From: Rubrivivax sp.
GTDB taxonomy: Bacteria; Pseudomonadota; Gammaproteobacteria; Burkholderiales; Burkholderiaceae_C
Direction of reading: 5' to 3'
NCBI GenBank assembly: GCA_016789955.1
Contig: JAEUPB010000064.1
Span: 1-64,000 of the forward strand
Length of the DNA stretch: 64,000 nucleotides
In this document: piece by piece, positions 46,279 to 53,300 of the stretch
How the letters are laid out: each line of letters opens with the position of its first letter
Numbering within the stretch: the stretch's first letter is position 1
Program-made: the position numbers and the translations under genes
Notes under the pieces: generated by a model
The model's input: the letters and a program-made list of their open reading frames with translations, nothing else
What the model was told of the DNA's origin: nothing
The model's database searches: none

Positions 46279-46430
46279 AGTATCGGCATCCAGCCCCGCG
46301 AGTGTCACCGCTCGGGGGCTCGATCGCCTGTAGGACTCTTCCTACAGGGGCGGCAGCGGGCCGATCGGACAGCTCCTACACCGCCATGCGGCTGCGGACG
46401 ATGGGGCAGGCAGCAGTCGATGCCTATCGT
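46279..46430. promoter_or_regulatory. Divergent promoter region with a perfect TGTAGG-N6-CCTACA palindrome
   Basis: CTGTAGGA-CTCT-TCCTACAG (46328-46347) is a perfect palindrome matching the GacA-box layout (TGTAAG-N6-CTTACA with two changes). Leftward, its minus-strand CCTACA begins 50 bases before GATACT, the -10 candidate of the receiver-kinase operon. Rightward, another CCTACA (46375-46380) begins 50 bases before TATCGT (46425-46430), the -10 candidate of the BON gene at 46477; the first copy is 84 bases from it. The block TCCTACA-2nt-GSCATGCGG is shared with the promoter at 43.94 kb. Confidence 0.6.
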
Positions 46431-46476
46431 GGTTTCCATGTTCAACGCCCTCCGGGGCCCTCACAGGAGACCCACG

Positions 46477-46812
46477 ATGAACCACCTTCACATCGCCTTG
46501 CGCCCGATGCGCGTGCTCGCCATCGTCGCCGCGGCGGCCGCCGCCGTCAGCGGCATCACCGGCTGCGCGGTGGCCCGCGACCAGCAGACCGTCGGCTCGT
46601 ACATCGACGACGCCACGCTCACCACCCGCGTGAAGGCCAAGTTCGCCGAGGACCCGGTGGTCAGCGCGATGGCCATCAACGTGGAGACGCTGAAGGGCAC
46701 GGTGCAGCTCTCGGGCTTCGCGAAGTCGGGCGACGAGCGCTACACCGCGGAGCGGCTGGCCCGCAACACGTCGGGCGTGGTCGCCGTGCGCAACGACATC
46801 ATCGTGCGCTGA
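46477..46812 (+). CDS. BON-domain lipoprotein
   Basis: A 111-residue lipoprotein with lipobox SGITGC and a single BON domain (YIDDATLTTRVKAKFAEDP, MAINVETLKGTVQLSGF, ending VAVRNDIIVR). This subtype is widespread in Burkholderiales. AGGAGA is 7 bases before the ATG at 46477; an in-frame ATG at 46438, just after the -10 box, would add 13 residues in a leaderless message. It is followed after 11 bases by another BON gene. Confidence 0.88.
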   Translation: MNHLHIALRPMRVLAIVAAAAAAVSGITGCAVARDQQTVGSYIDDATLTTRVKAKFAEDPVVSAMAINVETLKGTVQLSGFAKSGDERYTAERLARNTSGVVAVRNDIIVR

Positions 46813-46823
46813 CGGAGCCGGCC

Positions 46824-47333
46824 ATGAACGACGACACCGTTCCGTCGGGCGTGAGGCCGCTGCACCCGCCGACGCCGCTGGGCAGCGATCTCCGCGCGCG
46901 CGACTTTCGCCCGCCGCGGCGACGCTGGCCGGGCTTCGTGGCCGCCGGCCTGCTCGGCGCAGGCCTGGCCGCGGCCGCGGTCTCGAGCTGGTACGACGCG
47001 CGGCCCATCGGCGAGCGCATCGACGCCGGGCTGGCCTCGGCCCGCGATGCCGCTCAATCAGCCGCCAGCAACACGGCGAACGCCGCCGGCGACGCCGCCG
47101 CATCGGCCGCCGCCGCGATGGGCGACGCGGCCATCACGGCCGCGGTGAAGACGGCACTGGCCACCGACCCGGCGTTGTCGGCGGTGAAGATCGACGTCAC
47201 CACCACCGACGGCGTCGTCCGGCTCGACGGCCCGGCCCCCGACAGCCGCTCGCGCGAGCGCGCCGAGATGCTGGCCAGCGCGCCGCAGGGCGTGATCCGC
47301 GTCGACAACCGGCTGGTCGTCCCGTCGAGCTGA
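46824..47333 (+). CDS. BON-domain membrane-anchored protein
   Basis: A 169-residue protein with a cytosolic Pro-rich N-terminus, one membrane anchor (WPGFVAAGLLGAGLAAAAVSSW), an Ala-rich helical linker and a C-terminal BON domain (GDAAITAAVKTALATDPALS, IDVTTTDGVVRLDG, ending VDNRLVVPSS). It is paralogous to the lipoprotein at 44079 but anchored by a transmembrane helix instead of lipid. GGAG lies 6-7 bases before the ATG. Co-transcribed with the BON gene upstream. Confidence 0.85.
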   Translation: MNDDTVPSGVRPLHPPTPLGSDLRARDFRPPRRRWPGFVAAGLLGAGLAAAAVSSWYDARPIGERIDAGLASARDAAQSAASNTANAAGDAAASAAAAMGDAAITAAVKTALATDPALSAVKIDVTTTDGVVRLDGPAPDSRSRERAEMLASAPQGVIRVDNRLVVPSS

Positions 47334-47382
47334 CGCGCCCCGGCGCGCCGCGGGGGCAAGCGCGCACGCCGATACTGGCGCG

Positions 47383-48924
47383 ATGCGCGACTTCGTCCTT
47401 GTGCTGGGCGACCAGCTCAACCGCGACAGCGCGGCGTTCGACGGCCACGATGCCACGCGCGACGGCGTCTGGATGGCCGAGGTGGCGGAGGAGTCGACCG
47501 TCGTGTGGTCGAGCCAGCCCCGCACGGCCCTGTTCCTCTCGGCGATGCGGCACCACGCGCAGGCGCTGCGCGACGAAGGCCTGGCGCTCGATTACACGCG
47601 GCTCGAGGACGGCGTATCGACGCTGGCCGATGCGCTGGCGGCCGCGCTGCGCCGCCACCGGCCCGAACGGCTGGTGCTGGCCGCCCCGGGCGACTGGCGC
47701 GTGCTGCAGGCCCTGCGCGCGGTGGCCGCGGCGCACGACGTACCGCTGGACCTGCGCGACGACCGCCACTTCTACGACACCGTACGCGGGTTCGCCGAGC
47801 ACGCGCGCGTCCGTCGGCAGCTGCGCCTGGAGACCTACTACCGCGAGATGCGGGTGCGGCACGGCGTGCTGATGGACGACGGCGCCCCGGCCGGGGGTCG
47901 CTGGAACTTCGACGCCGACAACCGCCAGGGCTTCCCCCGCGAGGGCCCGCCGCCGGTGCCACTGCCGGCCCGCTACGAGCCCGACGCCATCACGCGCGAG
48001 GTCATCGCGCTCGTGCGGCAACGCTACGCGGGCCATCCCGGCTCGCTCGACGACTTCGCCTGGCCGGTGACGCCGGCGCAGGCCCGCGACGCGCTCGACC
48101 GTTTCGTCGCCGAGCGACTGCCCGACTTCGGCCACTGGCAGGACGCGATGTGGCCCGGGCAGCCGTGGCTGTGGCACGCCCACCTCTCGGCGGCGCTGAA
48201 CCTCAAGCTGCTCGACCCGCGCGATGCGGTGCAGGCGGCCGAGGCGGCGTATCGCGCCGGGCGCGCGCCGCTGGCAGCGGTGGAGGGCTTCATCCGCCAG
48301 ATCCTCGGCTGGCGCGAATACGTGCGCGGCATCTACTGGACGCAGATGCCGGGCTACACCAGCCGCAACGAACTGGGCGCCACCGCGGCGCTGCCGGCGT
48401 GGTACTGGACCGGCGAGACCGACATGGCCTGCCTGCACGACGCCATCGGGCAGACGCTGCGGCTGGGCTACGCCCACCACATCCAGCGGCTGATGGTGAC
48501 AGGCCTGTTCCCGCTGCTGCTGGGCGTGGACCCCGATGCCGTGCACCGGTGGTACGGCGCGGTGTACGTCGACGCGGTCGACTGGGTGGAGCGGCCGAAC
48601 ACGCTGGGCATGAGCCAGCACGCCGACGGCGGGCTGATGGGCAGCAAGCCCTACATCGCCAGCGGCCAGTACATCGACCGCATGAGCGGCTACTGCCGCG
48701 GCTGCCGCTACCGGCCCGACCGACGTACCGGCGACGACGCCTGCCCGTACACCACGCTGTACTGGGACTTCCTGATGCGCCACGAGGCCCGCTACAAGGC
48801 CCACCCGAGGTTGGCGCAGCAGGTGCGCAACCTCGGCCGCATCGCACCGGCCGAGCGCGAGGCCATCGCCGCACAGGCGCAGCGCATCCGCATCGCCTGC
48901 GCGTCGGACGGCGCGCAGGCGTAG
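47383..48924 (+). CDS. FeS-containing bacterial (6-4) photolyase / cryptochrome (PhrB type)
   Basis: A 513-residue protein of the FeS-BCP branch of the photolyase family, whose member PhrB of Agrobacterium repairs (6-4) photoproducts. N-terminal domain FVLVLGDQLNRDS; C-terminal FAD domain with WREYVRGIYW, WVERPNTLGMSQHADGG and SKPYIASGQYI. The four cysteines expected for the [4Fe-4S] cluster are present at residues 350 (ACLHD), 438 and 441 (YCRGC) and 454 (ACPY), the same numbering I recall for PhrB. The ATG at 47383 follows GATACT (47371-47376) by 6 bases. Confidence 0.93.
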   Translation: MRDFVLVLGDQLNRDSAAFDGHDATRDGVWMAEVAEESTVVWSSQPRTALFLSAMRHHAQALRDEGLALDYTRLEDGVSTLADALAAALRRHRPERLVLAAPGDWRVLQALRAVAAAHDVPLDLRDDRHFYDTVRGFAEHARVRRQLRLETYYREMRVRHGVLMDDGAPAGGRWNFDADNRQGFPREGPPPVPLPARYEPDAITREVIALVRQRYAGHPGSLDDFAWPVTPAQARDALDRFVAERLPDFGHWQDAMWPGQPWLWHAHLSAALNLKLLDPRDAVQAAEAAYRAGRAPLAAVEGFIRQILGWREYVRGIYWTQMPGYTSRNELGATAALPAWYWTGETDMACLHDAIGQTLRLGYAHHIQRLMVTGLFPLLLGVDPDAVHRWYGAVYVDAVDWVERPNTLGMSQHADGGLMGSKPYIASGQYIDRMSGYCRGCRYRPDRRTGDDACPYTTLYWDFLMRHEARYKAHPRLAQQVRNLGRIAPAEREAIAAQAQRIRIACASDGAQA

Positions 48925-48984
48925 GGCTCGGGCCGGTCAAGGGTCGTCCATCGCCCGCCCGAGGCAGCTTTATCATCGGGGTCC

Positions 48985-49539
48985 ATGGTTTCCGAAGGGC
49001 CGGCACCGGCCGAGATCGCGCAACGTCGCTACGACAACGCGATGCTCCTGTTCGACGAGTTCGTCCACGCCACCGTGCGGCACCCCGATGCCGCCGCCCT
49101 GCGCGGGCTCGAGCGGCGCTTTGCCGAGCAGTTGCTGATCCAGCCCAGCTACTGGAGCCAGATCAAGGCGCGCACGCGGCAGATCGGCGAACGGCTGGCG
49201 CGGCAGTTCGAGCAGCGCTGCCGCAAGCCCGTCGGCTGGATGGACCAGCCGCACGACGGCGCCCCCACCGTGCTCCCCACCGCCGAGGCCTTGCCCGAGC
49301 CGCCGGGGTCGCCGAGCACGCCGCAGGACGACGACGAGCGCTTCATCGTCGGCCTGGTGCTGAGCTACTACCGGCGCCACCCGCAACGCGCGCGGACGCG
49401 CCTGCTGGACCTGCTGTCCGAGGTGCTGGCCCCCGCACCGCCCCCGCCGGCGCCTCCGTCGCCCCCGGGCAGCCCGGAGGCCACGTCGCTGTGGCAGCAG
49501 ATGCAGCGCGGCGTGCAGCCGCTCAAGCGCAAGCGCTGA
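48985..49539 (+). CDS. Hypothetical protein with a helix-turn-helix-like N-terminal half
   Basis: A 184-residue protein I cannot assign. The first 90 residues are helical (RRYDNAMLLFDEFVHATV, LERRFAEQLLIQ) and continue with SYWSQIKARTRQIGERLARQFEQR followed at once by KPVGWMDQ in a pattern like the recognition region of Cro/CI-type repressors. The rest is a Pro-rich linker around a short helical segment. No signal peptide. ATG 48985 follows TATCAT (48971-48976) by 8 bases. Could be a regulator; stands alone after the photolyase gene. Confidence 0.6.
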   Translation: MVSEGPAPAEIAQRRYDNAMLLFDEFVHATVRHPDAAALRGLERRFAEQLLIQPSYWSQIKARTRQIGERLARQFEQRCRKPVGWMDQPHDGAPTVLPTAEALPEPPGSPSTPQDDDERFIVGLVLSYYRRHPQRARTRLLDLLSEVLAPAPPPPAPPSPPGSPEATSLWQQMQRGVQPLKRKR

Positions 49540-49626
49540 TCCGGGCCCACCAGGGCTCTGGTCCCAGGCCGCGCCGCCGCGCCGACGCCGGATGCCGTGG
49601 CGTGCCTGCACGACGAACCGCCATCA

Positions 49627-49670
49627 TGTGATGTGCATCACTTGCGCAAGATAAAAGTTTCATTATCATT
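49627..49670 (+). promoter_or_regulatory. Stacked CRP-like, TTGCGCAA and Fur-like elements
   Basis: Within an AT-rich island in GC-rich DNA there are, in order, TGTGATGTGCATCACT (49627-49642; 9 of 10 conserved bases of the TGTGA-N6-TCACA consensus), CTTGCGCAAG (49641-49650; perfect palindrome), and GATAAAAGTTTCATTATC (49650-49667) with Fur-box-like GATAA / TTATC arms. Together they suggest a highly regulated promoter for the small ORFs downstream. Individual factor names are inference from consensus only. Confidence 0.5.
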
Positions 49671-49716
49671 GTTGCCTGTGCTTCCGATGACCCCCGTGTT
49701 CCTGTTGTCCCTCCAA

Positions 49717-49831
49717 GGCGGTGCCACCGCCTGTCGTCCCGAACGGGAGTTCGCCTTGCGCTGATGCGGCTGCATCGGCTCCTCGCGGACCGGCTCGGGA
49801 GGCTTCGGCACCCCGAGCCGTTCTCGTTTCC
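49717..49831 (+). ncRNA. Candidate structured leader RNA
   Basis: Downstream of the regulatory island the 314-base intergenic region (49540-49853) folds repeatedly: GGCGGT-GCC-ACCGCC (49717-49731), TCCCG-AA-CGGGA (49737-49748), and a nine-base-pair stem CGGCTCGGG ... CCCGAGCCG (49791-49799 with 49812-49820, 12-base loop) followed by TTCTCGTTTCC. The last could act as an attenuator just before the ribosome site AAAGGAG of the 56-codon ORF. It matches no RNA family I know. Confidence 0.4.
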
Positions 49832-49853
49832 AGCCCCCCCGAAAGGAGCCCGC

Positions 49854-50024
49854 ATGAAGCCGATCGCCCTGTCCGTCCCGATGCGCAAGCCGCGCAATCC
49901 GCTGGCGCGCGCCGCCGCGCTGCGGCACGCCGGCGCCCATGGCTGCAGCGCCAGCGCACGCCGCCAGCAAGCCCGGCGCGAACTGCGCCGCGAGCTGTCC
50001 GCACTCCCCACGCACAGCCCCTGA
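49854..50024 (+). CDS. Small basic hypothetical protein (56 residues)
   Basis: An arginine/alanine-rich 56-residue reading frame (begins MKPIALSVPMRKPRNPLARA) with a strong ribosome site (AAAGGAG, 6-7 bases before the ATG at 49854). No domain recognised; no signal peptide. It follows the structured, possibly iron- or CRP-regulated leader and precedes another small ORF by 43 bases. The good ribosome site argues that it is translated. Confidence 0.55.
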   Translation: MKPIALSVPMRKPRNPLARAAALRHAGAHGCSASARRQQARRELRRELSALPTHSP

Positions 50025-50067
50025 GACGACCCCACCGCCGCCCGCCTGCCGGGCCGAGGAGACCCCG

Positions 50068-50355
50068 ATGCACACGAGTCCCCGCTACGAGCGCGCCACG
50101 CGCCCCGCCACCGCCACCCGCCGCGGCTCGCGCCGCCTCGCCGCCGAGTTGCTGCGCGCCGCCAGCAGCCTGCTCGACCGCTACGCCGCCGCGCTGGCCG
50201 CCGCCGAGGCGCGCGCCGCGGAGCGCGAAGCCCGCGCCGTGCGCGAAGGCCTGGAAGCGCTGCTGGAGTTCCACGCCGAAGCCGGCGCCCCCGAAGGCGC
50301 GCTGTACGTCGACGGCGTGCTGGTGGCCTACCTGCCGGGCGTGAATCGGCTCTGA
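50068..50355 (+). CDS. Small hypothetical protein (95 residues)
   Basis: A 95-residue protein with a basic N-terminus (TRRGSRRLAAELLRAASS), a long Ala/Glu/Arg helix, and a short beta-like end (GALYVDGVLVAYLPGVNRL). GAGGAG lies 6 bases before the ATG at 50068. Probably co-transcribed with the 56-residue ORF. No family recognised; the gene ends 28 bases before the convergent gdhB stop. Confidence 0.58.
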   Translation: MHTSPRYERATRPATATRRGSRRLAAELLRAASSLLDRYAAALAAAEARAAEREARAVREGLEALLEFHAEAGAPEGALYVDGVLVAYLPGVNRL

Positions 50356-50383
50356 TCCGTGGGCTGCGCGGCCCGGCCGGACG

Positions 50384-53300
50384 TCAGGCCAGGTTGCGCA
50401 GTTCGCGCATCGCCACCGAGAGCATCGCCAGGTCGGCCTGCTTGGTCTCCGACAGGTCGGCCAGCAGCCGCCTCGCCCGCTCGAGCGACACGGCATTGGC
50501 CGCCTCCCACTGCGCGATCAGCGCGGCGGGCTCACCGGTGCCGCCCGCCAGCACCTGCTGCGCCAACGCCCGCTGCAGCCCGCCGAGGTCGTCGCCCAGT
50601 GCGGTCTTGGCGCGGCTCTGCCAGTAGGTGTCGCTGGGCAGCGCATCGACCTGCGAACGCAAGCGCGCCAGCGCCAGCCGCTCGCCGATGCCGGCGTGCA
50701 CCTCGCACACCGCATCGAAGTCGCGCGCCGTGCTCTCGGCGACCTCGGCGATGTCCAGCGCATCGAGCAGGCCCTCGGCGCTGGCGATGCGCGTGGCGAG
50801 TTCCGCCGGCACGCCCTGCGCCATCCACTGCACGGCCCGCGCGGACTTGCTCGCGGCCGGCGCCAGCCGCGCCGCCAGACGCGCCACGGCGGGTGCCAGC
50901 CGCGCAATGGTCGGCGCCATCGGCTCGTTCAGCCGGCGCGAGCGCAGGAACCACGTCGTCGCGCGCGACGTGAGCCAGCCCTCGTCGATCAGCATCTCGG
51001 CCTGCAGCGCATCGGGCACGCGGTTGTCCAGCGTCTCCACCTGCTGCCACAGCTCGACGAGGCCGAACACCTCGCGCGTCAGCAGGTAGGCGCGCACCAC
51101 CTGCGGCGGGCGGGCGCCGGACATCTCGGCGATGCGGTGCGTGAAGGTCGCGCCGACGCGGTTGACCATGCTGTTGAGCACGTGGGTGGCGATGATCTCG
51201 CGCTGCAGCGGGTGGCGCGGGATGTAGGCCGCCATGCGCTCGCGCAGCGTGGCCGGGAAGTAGCGCTGCAGCGCGGTGGCGATCCACGGGTCCTCGGGCA
51301 GCTCGGAGCCGAGGATCTCGTCGAAAAGCCACATCTTGCAGTAAGCCAGCAGCACGGCGCGCTCTGGCGTGGTCAGCGCGCTGCCGGCGCCCTTGCGCTC
51401 GGCGAGCTGGTCGTCGTCGGGCAGGTACTCGATCGCCCGGTTCAGCCGTCCGGCCTTCTCGAGGAAGCGCATGAAGCGGCCTTCCTGGTCGAGCAGCCGG
51501 CGGCCGAGCCGGTTGGTGATCGACAGGCATTGCGTCTGGAAGGTGTTGTCGCGCAGCACCAGCGCCGCCACCTCGTCGGTCATCTGCACCAGCAGCGCGT
51601 TGCGCTGCTTCAGCGTCATCTCGCCGTCGGCGATGGCCATGCCGAGCAGGATCTTGATGTTCACCTCGTGGTCGGAGGTGTCGACGCCGGCGCTGTTGTC
51701 GATCGCGTCGGTGTTGATGCCCACGCCCTGGCCGCCGCGGCCCTGCAGCGCCGCCTCGACGCGGCCGCGCTGCGTGAAGCCGAGGTTGCCGCCCTCGCCC
51801 ACCACGCGGCAGCGCAGATCGCGCCCGTCCACGCGCAGCACGTCGTTGGCGCGGTCGCCGGCGTCGGCATGCTGCTCGGTCGAGGCCTTGACGTAGGTGC
51901 CGATGCCGCCGTTGTAGAGCAGGTCCACCGGCGCCTTCAGGATCGCGCTGATCAGCTCGGTGGGCGTGAGCCGCTCGGCCTCGATGCCCAGCACGGCGCG
52001 CGCCTGCGGCGACACCGGTACGCTCTTCTCCGAGCGGCTCCACACGCCGCCGCCGGGGCTGATCAGGCTCGTTTCGTAGTCGGCCCATGACGAGCGCGGC
52101 AGCTTGAAGAGCCGCTCGCGCTCGGCGAACGATGCGGCCGTGTCGGGATCGGGGTCGAGGAACACATGGCGGTGGTCGAACGCCGCGACCAGCCGGATCT
52201 GCCGGGACAGCAGCATGCCGTTGCCGAACACGTCGCCCGACATGTCGCCGACGCCGGCCACGGTGAACGGCGTGGTCTGTGTGTCCAGCCCGCGTTCGCG
52301 GAACAGGCGCTTCACGCTCTCCCACGCGCCCCGCGCGGTGATGCCCATCACCTTGTGGTCGTAGCCGGCGCTGCCGCCGGATGCGAAGGCGTCGCCGAGC
52401 CAGTGGCCATACTCGGCGCTGACCGCATTCGCGTAGTCGCTGAACGTGGCGGTGCCCTTGTCGGCCGCCACCACGAGGTAAGGGTCGTCGGCGTCATGTC
52501 GCACCACCCTCGGCGGCGCCACCACGCGGCCACCGACCAGGTTGTCCGTGACGTCGAGCAGCCCGCGCAGGTAGTCCTGGTAGCAGGCGACGCCTTCCTT
52601 GAGGTAGGCGTCGCGGTCGGACGCGGGCGGCGCCTTCTTCAGCACGAAGCCCCCCTTGCTGCCCACCGGCACGATGACGGTGTTCTTCACCATCTGCGCC
52701 TTCACGAGGCCGAGCACCTCGGTGCGGAAGTCGTCGGGCCGGTCGCTCCAGCGCAGCCCGCCGCGCGCGACCTTGCCGCCGCGCAGGTGCACGCCCTCGA
52801 AACGCGGCGAGTAGACGAAGATCTCGAACAGCGGCCGCGGCTCGGGCAGCCCGGGCACGGCGGCGCAGTCGAACTTGAAGCTGACGAACGGGCGCCGCGG
52901 CCCGGCATCGCCCGAGTGGCCGGTGCCGGTGCGCCAATAGTTGGTGCGCAGCGTCGCCTGCACGAGGGCGAGCAGTTGCCGCAGCACGCGGTCCTCGGTG
53001 AGGTTGCTCACCTTCTCCAGCGCGAGCTCGATCGCGTGCACCTGACTCTGCGCGCCGGCATCGTCGCGCTCGTCGGGCGAGAGCCTCAGCTTGAACAGGC
53101 GCACCAGCATGTGCGCGATGTGCGGCTGCGCCGCCAGCGTGGCCTCGATCGTCGCCTGCGACAGCGCGAAGCCGATCTGCCGGCAGTAGCGCGCATAGGC
53201 GCGCAGGATCACCACCTCATCGGCCGGCAACCCGGCGCGCAGCACGAGGCGGTTGAAGTCGTCGTTCTCCACCTCGCCGCGGAAGACCCTGGCGAATGCA

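Larger units (their letters stand above)
49540..49853. other. Longest gene-free stretch (314 bp)
   Basis: The only interval over 300 bases without a gene. The first 85 bases after the hypothetical gene are ordinary GC-rich sequence with no clear signal. From 49620 on it holds the stacked regulatory palindromes and the folded leader annotated separately. Confidence 0.7.

Noticed and set aside
49854-50355. The two small adjacent ORFs as a toxin-antitoxin pair.
   Set aside because: Neither resembles a known toxin or antitoxin, they do not overlap, and there is no autoregulatory dyad immediately at the first start.
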